Shown here: one piece after another, positions 43,934-54,344 of the stretch
How positions within the stretch are numbered: the first letter of the stretch is position 1
Layout of the letters: every line of letters begins with the position of its first letter
Assembly (NCBI GenBank): GCA_036389375.1
Contig: DASVQA010000078.1
Location: 5,134 to 69,133, forward strand
Reading direction: 5' to 3'
DNA: 64,000 nucleotides
Origin: QHXQ01 sp036389375
GTDB lineage: Bacteria; Acidobacteriota; Blastocatellia; Pyrinomonadales; Pyrinomonadaceae
Notes under the pieces: model-generated
Databases searched by the model: none
What the model was told of the DNA's origin: nothing
What the model saw: only the letters and a program-made list of their open reading frames with translations
Position numbers and translations under genes: made by a program

Positions 43934-45331
43934 ATGAAACGTATTCTGGTGGTTGACGATGACCGCGCTTCGTGCGAGTTGCTGCGTGAGATTTTCGCCG
44001 GACAGGGCTGGACGGCGGAGACGGCGCAGACGCCCGCGCGCGCGCTGGCGCTCGCTGATGGCGCGCAGTTCGATTTAGTCGTCAGCGACGTGAATCTGGA
44101 AGCTGAACAGTCGGGGCTTGATCTGCTGCGTAGTCTGCGCGACCGCTGCCCGGTCATACTGGTGACGGGCTTCGGCACGCTCGGCGCGGCGGTCGAAGCC
44201 TCGCGCGAGGGCGCTTGGGATTTCATCTCGAAGCCGTTCAAGGTCGAAGAAGTGATTGCGACGGCGCGGCGGGCGATGGAGCCGCCGGGCGCGGGCGAGC
44301 CGAGCGGTGCTGCCCCGGCGACCATCTCGGCGCGCTACGAAGAGGCCGGCTTGACGGGGCGCGCGCCCGCGATGATCGAACTCTACAAAGAGATCGCACG
44401 CGTCGCGCCGTCGCGCTCGACCGTGCTGATCGTCGGCGAATCGGGTACGGGCAAAGAGTTGGTCGCGCGCGCCGTGCATAAACATAGCCCGCGCGCCGCG
44501 GGTGCGTTCGTGCCCGTCAACTGCGGCGCGCTCGCCGAGACGCTGCTGGAAGCCGAACTGTTCGGGCACGTGCGCGGCTCGTTCACCGGCGCGCACACGG
44601 ATCGCAAGGGTCTGTGGGAAGAGGCCGAGGGCGGCACGCTTTTCTTAGACGAGATCGGCGAAACCAGCCCGGCCATGCAGGTGAAGCTGCTGCGCGCGTT
44701 GCAGGAGGGCGAGATTCGCCGCGTCGGCGCAACGCGTACGACGAGCGTGGATGCGCGCGTCGTCGCCGCGACGAACCGCGATCTGGAAACAGAGGTCAAG
44801 GCGGGGCGTTTCCGCGAAGACCTGTTCTATCGCCTGAGCGTCGTCGCGCTGCACGTGCCGCCGCTGCGCGACCGGCGCGGCGACATCACGCTGCTGGCCG
44901 AGCGTTTCCTGCGCGCGGCGATTGCAGGGACGGCGCGGCGGCTACGCTTCGCGCCGGACACGCTCGCGGTGCTTGCGGCTTACGATTGGCCCGGCAACGT
45001 GCGCGAGCTTGAATCGGCGGTTGAGTATGCGGCGCTGCACGCGCGCGGCGCAGAGGTCGCGCCCGAAGACCTGCCCGCCAAACTGCAAGCCTTCGCCGCC
45101 CGCGCGCGCGTCGCCGCCACGCCGTCACCGCTCGCCACGCTCTACGCCGACCTGCCCGCGCTCGACGAACTCGAACGCCGCTACCTGCTCCACGTCCTCG
45201 AACGCGTCCACGGCAACCGCACGCGGGCCGCCGAAGTGTTGAGGATCGACCGCCGCACGCTCTATCGCATGGCCGAGCGATTCGGCATTCAACTCGACGG
45301 CGAACAGAGCGCGGGCAGCACGGAGCAGTAG
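43934..45331 (+). CDS. NtrC-family sigma-54-dependent response regulator
   Basis: 465 residues. Receiver domain (1-120) with acidic pocket DDD at 9-11, phosphoacceptor D52 (DLVVSDVNLE), TGFG and the KPF motif. AAA+ domain (about 145-380) with Walker A GESGTGKE, sigma-54 contact loop GSFTGA (215-220; Ser in place of Ala, Thr retained) and Walker B GGTLFLDEIGE. Fis-type HTH at the C-terminus (NRTRAAEVLRIDRRTLYRMAERFG). It is partnered with the kinase encoded 32 bases upstream and should activate sigma-54 promoters when phosphorylated. Targets are not evident; the neighbouring lipoprotein gene runs convergently. Confidence 0.93.
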   Translation: MKRILVVDDDRASCELLREIFAGQGWTAETAQTPARALALADGAQFDLVVSDVNLEAEQSGLDLLRSLRDRCPVILVTGFGTLGAAVEASREGAWDFISKPFKVEEVIATARRAMEPPGAGEPSGAAPATISARYEEAGLTGRAPAMIELYKEIARVAPSRSTVLIVGESGTGKELVARAVHKHSPRAAGAFVPVNCGALAETLLEAELFGHVRGSFTGAHTDRKGLWEEAEGGTLFLDEIGETSPAMQVKLLRALQEGEIRRVGATRTTSVDARVVAATNRDLETEVKAGRFREDLFYRLSVVALHVPPLRDRRGDITLLAERFLRAAIAGTARRLRFAPDTLAVLAAYDWPGNVRELESAVEYAALHARGAEVAPEDLPAKLQAFAARARVAATPSPLATLYADLPALDELERRYLLHVLERVHGNRTRAAEVLRIDRRTLYRMAERFGIQLDGEQSAGSTEQ

Positions 45332-45434
45332 GCGTAGGCAGTTAGGCCAATCTGCCGTGCAATGTAAACAGCTTTGGCCGGCTTCAGCCGCTTACAGCAC
45401 ACACGTAGTCTTCAACTGCTTACGGCCTACAGCC

Positions 45435-45947
45435 TTACAACTTGCTGTCTTCCGCGCCGTGCAGGGTGTCGAGTTTTTTGTCGAGCACGTTGAGGTCGCG
45501 GATGGCGTCTGTGTAGGCGTTGCGTTGGATGGTGCGCTCGGCGGTGTTGAGTTCGCGCAGGGCGGAGCGCAAAGCCTCGCGGACGGGTTCGTCGTGCGGT
45601 TTGTCGTGCAGCGCGCGCGTGAGTGCGTTCTCGGCCTGTTCAAGTGCGCGCAGCGCCGCGACGCTGGGACGCTGCGTGAGGGTTGTGCGCCGCTTGCTCA
45701 GGCTGGTGATGGCCTCTGCGATGTGATCGCCGGCCGCTTCAATGTCTTCATCGCGTGCCGGCAGTTGCGGTGCGACGGCGATGGCGGGCGCGGGCAAAGC
45801 CGAGAGGCGGCTCGCGTCCACCGTGACCGTCTCTTCGACGGGCCGGCCCGTGCAGGCGGCCAGCGACAGGCTCAGGAGCAAGCCGCACAGCAGCGCCGCA
45901 ACGCGCAGCGCACCACTCTTTCTCTGCGCGCGAACGGAGAAGGGCAC
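45435..45947 (-). CDS. Lipoprotein of unknown function with GTG start inside a hairpin
   Basis: 170 residues from the GTG at 45947. A basic N-terminus (VPFSVRAQRKSG) and hydrophobic core end in a lipobox (LSLAAC), so the mature protein is a lipoprotein. The rest is helical and charged, with Ala/Leu/Arg heptad-like text (AALRALEQAENALTRALHD) suggesting a coiled coil or helical bundle. The ORF is open for 51 codons upstream, but GAGGAGG (45953-45959) sits 5 bases before this GTG and the signal peptide begins here. The ribosome site is in the loop, and the GTG in the stem, of a perfect 12-bp hairpin. It is convergent with the response-regulator gene. Confidence 0.72.
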   Translation of the reverse strand: MPFSVRAQRKSGALRVAALLCGLLLSLSLAACTGRPVEETVTVDASRLSALPAPAIAVAPQLPARDEDIEAAGDHIAEAITSLSKRRTTLTQRPSVAALRALEQAENALTRALHDKPHDEPVREALRSALRELNTAERTIQRNAYTDAIRDLNVLDKKLDTLHGAEDSKL

Positions 45948-45977
45948 GGCCACCTCCTCAAATGACCGTGCCCTTCT
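45938..45977 (-). promoter_or_regulatory. 12-bp hairpin enclosing ribosome site and start codon of the lipoprotein gene
   Basis: AGAAGGGCACGG (45938-45949, plus strand) is the exact reverse complement of 45966-45977, 16 bases apart. On the leftward mRNA the GAGGAGG site falls in the loop and the GTG codon in the 3' arm of the stem. Confidence 0.6.
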
Positions 45978-46313
45978 GATTACGCAAGCGACCTTCGGCG
46001 GTACGCAAAAATTGCGTCCATGACCCATGCGCAGAAGGTCTGCCTTGGCACCGTTCACAAATCCTTCCAGAGCAACGGCCATGCCGCCCACAGCGCCCAC
46101 CGTAAGCGCCCGATTTACGCGGTCTGCACGCCGGCGGCGCGCGGCGCACAGCGGACGCGGCTGTGGCGTTTATGACCGGCGCGCAAAGCTGCCACAGCGC
46201 CGGCTTGCTTGACGCCGCCGCCGCGACAAGGCTACAAACGTCTTACGCTTTGCCGCTCCCCTTTATCATTTCGCTTGGCGCGTTCGTCCTAATCCTGCTC
46301 GCTGGAGTCTTTG
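45948..46313. other. Divergent spacer between lipoprotein gene and UbiB-like gene
   Basis: 366 bases. Besides the hairpin at 45938-45977 it contains GC-rich sequence with no convincing gene. Short frames through it (for example one reading leftward from 46100 in frame with the lipoprotein) lack ribosome sites. A TATCAT at 46264-46269 could be the -10 element of the rightward gene, but its -35 is weak. GGAG at 46303-46306 is the rightward ribosome site. Confidence 0.45.
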
Positions 46314-47993
46314 ATGAGCCTGTCGCTCAAGCCCGAACATCTGAAGCGTTACAAAGACATCGCGTACCTCTTTATGAAGTACGGCCGCTCCGACCTCGTG
46401 CAACAGGCGGGCCTCACCGCCGTCTTGCAAGACATGGACGAAGTAGCGAAGCCGGAAGACGTAGCCAAGGCGGACGATCTGGCCGCCGACCTCGAACGGC
46501 TGGGGCCGACCTACATCAAGCTCGGGCAACTGCTGTCCACCCGCGCAGACCTGTTGCCGCCGCCCTATCTCGAAGCGCTGACGCGGCTGCAAGACAAGGT
46601 CGAGCCGTTCTCCTTCGCGGAAGTTGAGCAGATCGTCGCCAGCGAACTCGGCGTGCGCCTGTCGAAAGCGTTCACGTATTTCGACTCGACGCCGATTGCT
46701 TCCGCCTCGCTCGGTCAGGTACACCGCGCGGAACTGCGCGACGGTCGCCACGTCGTCGTCAAAGTACAGCGCCCGAACATCCGCGATCTGATCGTCGAAG
46801 ATTTGGACGCGCTCGCCGGCATGGCCGAGTTTCTCGACGCGCACACGGAGATGGGGCGGCGCTACGAGTTCGCCACGATGCTCGGCGAGTTGCGCAAGAG
46901 CCTGCTGCGCGAGTTGGACTACCGCGAAGAGGCGACGAACCTGCTGACCCTGAGCGAATCGCTCCGCGAGTTTGAGTCGATCATCGTGCCCGCGCCCGTC
47001 GCCGACTACACCACCTCGCGCATCCTGACGATGGACTACGTGCGCGGCAAGAAGATCACCGCGCTCAGCCCGCTTGCGCGCATCGAGTTGGACGGCGCAG
47101 GCCTCGCCGAACAACTCTTCCGCGCGTACTTGCAACAGATGCTCGTGGACGGCTTCTTCCACGCCGACCCGCATCCCGGCAACGTCTTTCTCACCGACGA
47201 CCGCCGCATCGCCCTGCTCGACGTAGGCATGGTCGGCCGGCTCTCCGGCGCATTTCAGGATCAGATGTTGCGCCTGCTGCTGGCGATCAGCGAAGGGCGC
47301 GGCGACGAGGCCGCCGACATCACCATTCGCATGGGCCAAGCCAAAGCGAACTTTGCCGAAATGGATTTTCGCCGCGCCATCTCCGACCTCGTCGTGCGCC
47401 ACACGGGCGCGAAGCTGCAACAGATTGACGCGGGCGCGGTCACGCTCGAAATCCAGCGCATCGCCGCCGAGAACGACTTTCGCCTGCCCGCCGAGTTCAC
47501 CTTGATCGCCAAGGCGCTGCTTAATCTCGATCAGGTGGTCTACACGCTCGCGCCCGACTTCGACCCGAACGCCGTCATTCGCCGCTACGCGAGCGAGTTG
47601 ATGCAGCAGCGGCTCTTGAAGTCGCTCGCGCCGGGCAACATCATGTCGAGCTTGATTGAGGTCAAGGAGTTTCTGGAAAAATTCCCCGCACGCGTCAACA
47701 AGATTCTGGACGCAGTGGGCAACAACGAACTGTCGATCAAGGTGGACGCCATTGACGAGCGCATCGTGCTGGAAGGCTTGCAGAAGGTGGCGAACCGCAT
47801 CACGCTCGGTCTCGTCATCGCCGCCATGATCGTCGGCGCGGCGCTGATGATGCGGGTCGAGACGAGCTTCAGGATTTTCGGCTATCCGGGCTTCGCCATG
47901 CTCTTTTTCCTCATCGCCGCCGCCGGTGGCATCTGGCTTGGCCTCGTCATCATCTTCTCCGACAAGCACGCCAAAGACGATGCCGACAAATAA
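46314..47993 (+). CDS. ABC1/UbiB (AarF) family atypical kinase-like protein
   Basis: 559 residues. The ABC1/ADCK core is complete: the KxGQ motif in YIKLGQLLSTRADLLP, the Ala-rich nucleotide loop IASASLGQVHRA, the VVVKVQRP lysine, the catalytic-loop-like GFFHADPHPGNVFL and the DxG-equivalent LLDVGMVG. Two hydrophobic helices at the C-terminus (about 500-520 and 525-548) anchor it in the membrane. Family members support ubiquinone or other isoprenoid-lipid metabolism, probably as ATPases rather than protein kinases. The ATG at 46314 has GGAG 7 bases upstream; a TTG one codon earlier is in frame but not needed. It stands alone, about 340 bases before the RRM gene. Confidence 0.9.
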   Translation: MSLSLKPEHLKRYKDIAYLFMKYGRSDLVQQAGLTAVLQDMDEVAKPEDVAKADDLAADLERLGPTYIKLGQLLSTRADLLPPPYLEALTRLQDKVEPFSFAEVEQIVASELGVRLSKAFTYFDSTPIASASLGQVHRAELRDGRHVVVKVQRPNIRDLIVEDLDALAGMAEFLDAHTEMGRRYEFATMLGELRKSLLRELDYREEATNLLTLSESLREFESIIVPAPVADYTTSRILTMDYVRGKKITALSPLARIELDGAGLAEQLFRAYLQQMLVDGFFHADPHPGNVFLTDDRRIALLDVGMVGRLSGAFQDQMLRLLLAISEGRGDEAADITIRMGQAKANFAEMDFRRAISDLVVRHTGAKLQQIDAGAVTLEIQRIAAENDFRLPAEFTLIAKALLNLDQVVYTLAPDFDPNAVIRRYASELMQQRLLKSLAPGNIMSSLIEVKEFLEKFPARVNKILDAVGNNELSIKVDAIDERIVLEGLQKVANRITLGLVIAAMIVGAALMMRVETSFRIFGYPGFAMLFFLIAAAGGIWLGLVIIFSDKHAKDDADK

Positions 47994-48076
47994 GTCGCGC
48001 CGCGTCGCCGGTAGCCGACAGCCGGCCGGGCACGCCGGGCGGCGCAAGGAGACGCCTTACAGCGCCCATTTAGATT

Positions 48077-48106
48077 TTGCCTTTTGCGCTCGCATTAGGG
48101 CATAAT
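48077..48106 (+). promoter_or_regulatory. Promoter of the RRM gene
   Basis: TTGCCT (48077-48082), 18-base spacer, CATAAT (48101-48106). It is the best sigma-70-like match in the spacer. Confidence 0.6.
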
Positions 48107-48129
48107 AGCGCCCGTCTGGTTCCTCTCTC

Positions 48130-48149
48130 GCGCATCAACGGTGATGCGC
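48130..48149 (+). promoter_or_regulatory. Leader hairpin of the RRM gene
   Basis: GCGCATCA (48130-48137) pairs perfectly with TGATGCGC (48142-48149) around an ACGG tetraloop. It lies about 20 bases inside the predicted transcript. Confidence 0.55.
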
Positions 48150-48335
48150 CCCGCGAAGTTAAGCAGTTCGGAAGCGGCGGCGTCAGGATAGTTCGAGAGC
48201 AGGTTTGAATGAATAACTGGTAGAAGCTGCTCGTCAGAGCGTCCGAGTCCGCGACTTCGCTGCCACCGTCCGCCGAAGCCCATAGCATTCGAGCTTCTCT
48301 TCACACGCCCAACCGGGGCGAGGATTTTGTCCGTT

Positions 48336-48728
48336 ATGACCATTAGACTTTTCGTCGGTAATCTCAACTTCAAAACTTCCAGCGAAGATTTGCAGGAACT
48401 CTTCGGCCAAGTAGGCGAAGTGCAGTCCGCTTCCGTCGTGACCGACCGCGAGACGGGTCGCTCGCGCGGCTTCGGCTTCGTCGAGATGGCGTCGCAGGAA
48501 GATGGCCAAAAGGCCATCGAGCAGTTCAACGGCAAGGATTTCAACGGTCGCAACCTGACCGTCAACGAAGCGCGTCCGCGTGAGGATCGCGGCTTCGGCG
48601 GCGGCGGCGGCGGTGGCTACGGCGGTGGCGGCGGCGGCAACCGGCGCGGCGGTGGTGGCGGCGGCGGTGGTCGCGGCGGCTACGGCGGCGGTGGTGGCGG
48701 TGGCGGCGGCCGCGAGCCGCGCTGGTAA
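48336..48728 (+). CDS. Glycine-rich RRM RNA-binding protein
   Basis: 130 residues. Residues 2-80 are an RNA recognition motif with RNP2 (RLFVGNLNF) and RNP1 (SRGFGFVEM), both carrying the aromatic residues that stack on RNA. Residues 86-126 are almost pure glycine with scattered Arg, Tyr and Asn (RGFGGGGGGGYGGGGGGN...), ending REPRW. This RRM plus glycine-rich tail matches cyanobacterial and plant cold-inducible RNA-binding proteins. The ATG at 48336 is preferred over a TTG three codons earlier. The long structured leader and the neighbouring rpsU gene fit the cold-response arrangement described in cyanobacteria. A terminator follows, so rpsU has its own promoter. Confidence 0.92.
   Translation: MTIRLFVGNLNFKTSSEDLQELFGQVGEVQSASVVTDRETGRSRGFGFVEMASQEDGQKAIEQFNGKDFNGRNLTVNEARPREDRGFGGGGGGGYGGGGGGNRRGGGGGGGGRGGYGGGGGGGGGREPRW
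48598..48720 (+). repeat. Glycine-codon (GGC/GGT) low-complexity tract
   Basis: About 120 bases of GGC/GGT triplets interrupted by Arg, Tyr and Asn codons, encoding the glycine-rich tail of the RRM protein. Confidence 0.85.
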
Positions 48729-48769
48729 GTTCAGAGCCAGCTTATAAACCAACAATTTAAGCGACGGCA

Positions 48770-48804
48770 CGCACCCCGGCCCGCTCCGGCCAGACCGGGG
48801 TGCG
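48770..48804 (+). terminator. Terminator after the RRM gene
   Basis: CGCACCCCGG (48770-48779) pairs perfectly with CCGGGGTGCG (48795-48804); GGCA/TGCC extends the base with a one-base bulge. No U-tract follows. It separates the RRM gene from the rpsU promoter. Confidence 0.65.
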
Positions 48805-48829
48805 ATGCCCCTAGACTGTCCTTCGCCGC

Positions 48830-48858
48830 TTGACGTTTGCACGCGGTTTGGTTAAACA
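48830..48858 (+). promoter_or_regulatory. Promoter of rpsU
   Basis: TTGACG (48830-48835), 17-base spacer, TAAACA (48853-48858), located just after the RRM terminator and 75 bases before rpsU. Confidence 0.65.
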
Positions 48859-48932
48859 AGTAAGGCAAACATAGAGCGCCAGAGACTGACTACAGGTTGA
48901 GCGCGGCAGATTTTTTAGGATCAGGAGAAGAG

Positions 48933-49145
48933 ATGGCCACAGTTAACGTTAATTCCGGCGAGTCAATCGAGAGCGCGCTGCGCCGCTTCAAACGCAAAGT
49001 GATGACCGAAGAGATCATCAAGGACGCGAAGAAGCACGCCTTCTTCATGTCGAAGGGGCAGAAGGCGAAGCTCAAATCGGCGCTGGCGCGCAAGCGCAAC
49101 AAGAAGAAGCGTCGCCCGCCGCAGCAGCAACAACAGCGCGGCTAG
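48933..49145 (+). CDS. rpsU: 30S ribosomal protein S21
   Basis: 70-residue basic protein, the S21 subunit that sits near the anti-Shine-Dalgarno end of 16S rRNA and helps initiation. The core NSGESIESALRRFKRKVMTE is the family signature; the tail (KKRRPPQQQQQRG) is basic and Gln-rich. The start at 48933 has AGGAGAAG shortly upstream; the 12-codon in-frame extension is not conserved-looking. It is placed directly after the RRM gene with its own promoter and an intrinsic terminator. Confidence 0.93.
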   Translation: MATVNVNSGESIESALRRFKRKVMTEEIIKDAKKHAFFMSKGQKAKLKSALARKRNKKKRRPPQQQQQRG

Positions 49146-49172
49146 CACTTTAGAGAACGCAAACACAACCGG

Positions 49173-49211
49173 AGCCGACGAGCAGCCATGTTCGTCGGCT
49201 TCAGCCTTTTT
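49173..49211 (+). terminator. Intrinsic terminator of rpsU
   Basis: AGCCGACGA (49173-49181) pairs perfectly with TCGTCGGCT (49192-49200) around a 10-base loop, followed by TCAGCC and TTTTT (49207-49211). Confidence 0.7.
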
Positions 49212-49237
49212 CGCCTTACCTGACCCTTGCGCGCCCG

Positions 49238-49840
49238 TCAACGCTTTCTCTTTTTGCTCCCGCCCTGCGCGCGGCCGCGCGGCGCGTGGTGTTTCTTAAA
49301 CTCCTGCATGCCCGCTTCGACCACGCTCCGCGCACGCTGCGGCCCGTAGCGGCCGAGCGGCGCAAACACCTTGCCCTTCATCTCGTTGTACGAGACGAAG
49401 AAATGCTCGATCTCGGCCACTAGATTGTCGTTCAACTGCCCCAACGAGCGCACGCCTTTGTAGTTGCGCGCCTTAGCCGCGACGCCGATGAGCCGGTCGT
49501 TGCGCTCCGTCTCGCCTTCTTCGGTCTGCTCCGCCTCGATCACACCGATGAGGCGCGTCAGTACGAGGCAGCCGGTAAACGCCGCCTCGTCCATCAGCAC
49601 GAGCACGTCGAGCGGGTCGCCGTCGCCGCCGAGCGTGGCGGGCACGAAACCGAAGTCGAAGGGAAAGACCGCGCCGGCCGGCAAGACGCCGCCCAACTTG
49701 AACAGCCCTAGCTGCTCGTCGTAGTTGAACTTGTTCCGGCTGCCCTGCGGCGTCTCGATGATGACGTGCAGGTCGCCGGACTCTTCGTCAAAAGTGGCCA
49801 GTTGATCGAGCCGCGCGGCGGGTGCGAGTTTGGTTGCCAT
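49238..49840 (-). CDS. ppa: Inorganic pyrophosphatase (family I)
   Basis: 200-residue soluble enzyme that hydrolyses pyrophosphate to phosphate, pulling biosynthetic reactions forward. It shows the family order: IIETPQGSRNKFNYDE, FPFDFGFVPATLGGDGDPLDVLVL (the D-x-D-P-x-D metal site), then the KARNYKGV segment. It is somewhat longer than the 175-residue Escherichia coli enzyme, with a basic C-terminal tail (APRGRAQGGSKKRKR). It is convergent with rpsU across a terminator, and divergent from the PEP carboxylase gene. Confidence 0.94.
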   Translation of the reverse strand: MATKLAPAARLDQLATFDEESGDLHVIIETPQGSRNKFNYDEQLGLFKLGGVLPAGAVFPFDFGFVPATLGGDGDPLDVLVLMDEAAFTGCLVLTRLIGVIEAEQTEEGETERNDRLIGVAAKARNYKGVRSLGQLNDNLVAEIEHFFVSYNEMKGKVFAPLGRYGPQRARSVVEAGMQEFKKHHAPRGRAQGGSKKRKR

Positions 49841-50143
49841 AAGACCTCTGCAAGTTGAATCGTCTGTTTGAGCGTTGCGGAATACCTTTACGCCAACGCG
49901 CCCGTGCTTTCAACTCCGGCGGACGATAAAATGAGCGCCGCGCAGCTTGCATGAAGCTTAGCGGCGCGCACACGTAAGCTGGTTGGGCACTTTAGCGAGC
50001 CGACTGTCCAGCACGCCAACTGATTGTTATAATCCGGGCGATTAAATCCTTATCAACACGCGCGAAACCGAACGAGCATGTCGCCGCCGCGCCGACCGCC
50101 ACGACAAACAACTTGACGAACAGCAGAGCAACACGGAGCGAAC
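49841..50143. other. Divergent promoter region between ppa and ppc
   Basis: 303 bases. A perfect TATAAT with extended-minus-10 TG (50025-50033) serves the rightward ppc gene. A hairpin with a 7-bp stem and an inner 5-bp stem (49935-49967; GCGCCGC/GCGGCGC outside, AGCTT/AAGCT inside) lies between the two genes. A GAGGT just before the ppa ATG is the leftward ribosome site. No gene is seen in the gap. Confidence 0.55.
50005..50033 (+). promoter_or_regulatory. Promoter of ppc
   Basis: Extended -10: TG at 50025-50026 and TATAAT at 50028-50033. The -35 (TGTCCA, 50005-50010, 17-base spacing) is weak, as is usual for extended -10 promoters. Confidence 0.6.
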
Positions 50144-52924
<2,781 letters not shown>

Positions 52925-53083
52925 GGCATAAAGCAGACCGGGACGCCGGCATCAGCCGGACGGGTACGGTTTGGCCCCGCAAAAATCCCTGTAAATCCTT
53001 GTAATAATTCGTAAACATAAAACGTCTATTCAGCGTATAGACCTGCGTCCGACCAGTCACGCCTCGGGGCCGAAGCTTGCGCC
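52925..53083 (+). other. AT-rich upstream region of the permease pair
   Basis: 159 bases between ppc and the first permease gene. Bases about 52985-53041 are strikingly AT-rich (for example GTAATAATTCGTAAACATAA and TATAGA at 53036-53041) and probably contain the promoter, though no standard spacing could be fixed. A short inverted CCGGCATCAGCCGG lies near the start. Confidence 0.4.
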
Positions 53084-54331
53084 ATGAAATACTTTTACTC
53101 GTTCTACGCCGAATCTTTCCGCATCGCGCTCAACTCGATCCTCGCGCACAAGCTGCGCGCATTCCTGACGCTCATCGGCATCATCATCGGCGTGGCGTCA
53201 GTGGTGCTCGTCGGCGCGGCCATCTCCGGTTTGAACACCTACGTGATCGAAAAGGTCGGGAAGATGCTCGGCACGAACCATTTCATGATCGCGCGCATGG
53301 TCAGTTCGGGCGAGCTATCGGAAGAAGAGTTGGAGCGGCGCAACCGGCGCAACCCGAAATTGCAGTTCGCCGATCTGGAATGGTTGCAGGCGCAGTGTCG
53401 CTCGTGTACGGCGGTTGGCGCGGAAGTCGGGCGCGGCACTAAGTTTGAACAGGACGGCGTTACTTTCTACGGCGGCGTCATCTTCGGCGTGACGGCGAAC
53501 ATGGCCGAGATCGAGGACAAGACGATCATCGAAGGACGCTTCTTCGAGCAGTCGGAGGTTGATCACGGCGAACTCGTAACCGTGCTCGGCGCGGACATCA
53601 AGGACAAGTTCTTCCCCGATAAAGATGCCATCGGGCAGACGATGAAGGTGGGCGGCTTGCCCATGCGCGTCGTCGGCGTCGAGGAGCGGCGCGGGCCCAT
53701 CTTCGGCGATCTGGTGGACAAGCACGTTTACATTCCGATCACGACGTTTGCGCGCCTCTACGGTCGCCCGCAGGACATGCAGATTCACGGCAAGGGCGCG
53801 ACGCCGGGCCAGTTTCAACTCACCATTGAGGACGCGCGCACGGCGCTCCGTAACTATCACAAACTGGTGGGCAGCGAAGAGGACGACTTCGGGCTGGTCA
53901 ACACGGAAGAGTTGCACGGGCAGATCGATCAGTTCACCGGCGCAATCGCGCTCGTCGTCACGCCGATCACGATGATCTCGCTCGTCGTCGGCGGCATCGT
54001 CGTGATGAACATCATGCTGGTGAGCGTGACGGAACGCACGTTCGAGGTGGGCTTGCGCAAGGCGCTCGGCGCTCGGCGCAAGCAAATCCTGTTGCAGTTT
54101 CTGATCGAGTCGGCACTGCTGTGCGCGCTGGGCGGCATACTTGGGCTGCTCTTAGCGGCCGGGCTGTCGTGGGTCGTCACCGCGCTGACGCCGATCACGA
54201 TGACGATCACCGTCGCCTACGTCGCGCTCGCCATCGGCGTGTCGAGCGGCATCGGTCTCATCGCCGGCATCTACCCGGCTTTCAAGGCATCGCGCCTCGA
54301 CCCCATCGTCGCCCTGACGAGAACTACCTAA
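53084..54331 (+). CDS. MacB/LolC-type ABC transporter permease
   Basis: 415 residues. An N-terminal membrane helix (about 25-46, AFLTLIGIIIGVASVVLVGA) is followed by a periplasmic MacB_PCD domain (about 50-280) and three C-terminal helices forming the FtsX domain (about 285-400; VVMNIMLVSVTERTFEVGLRKALGAR is the coupling-helix region that meets the ATPase, and GIYPAFKASRLDPIVAL is the closing motif). These mechanotransmission-type permeases export peptides, antibiotics or lipoproteins with a separate ATPase, usually encoded next door; none is seen here. The next gene, 13 bases downstream, is a second permease of the same type. Confidence 0.88.
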   Translation: MKYFYSFYAESFRIALNSILAHKLRAFLTLIGIIIGVASVVLVGAAISGLNTYVIEKVGKMLGTNHFMIARMVSSGELSEEELERRNRRNPKLQFADLEWLQAQCRSCTAVGAEVGRGTKFEQDGVTFYGGVIFGVTANMAEIEDKTIIEGRFFEQSEVDHGELVTVLGADIKDKFFPDKDAIGQTMKVGGLPMRVVGVEERRGPIFGDLVDKHVYIPITTFARLYGRPQDMQIHGKGATPGQFQLTIEDARTALRNYHKLVGSEEDDFGLVNTEELHGQIDQFTGAIALVVTPITMISLVVGGIVVMNIMLVSVTERTFEVGLRKALGARRKQILLQFLIESALLCALGGILGLLLAAGLSWVVTALTPITMTITVAYVALAIGVSSGIGLIAGIYPAFKASRLDPIVALTRTT

Positions 54332-54344
54332 AGCGAGACCTGCT

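Larger units (their letters stand above)
47994..48335 (+). other. Promoter and long 5' leader of the RRM gene
   Basis: 342 bases. After GC-rich text following the UbiB-like gene, a good promoter lies at 48077-48106, leaving a leader of about 220 bases before the RRM start codon. The leader has a perfect 8-bp tetraloop hairpin near its 5' end (48130-48149) and an AGGA ribosome site at about 48321. No open frame with a ribosome site was found in it. Confidence 0.55.

Noticed and set aside
46266..48047. 593-codon leftward frame opposite the UbiB-like gene
   Set aside because: It mirrors a highly conserved gene with full ABC1 motifs; long antisense frames are expected at this GC content, and the translation has no recognisable domain.
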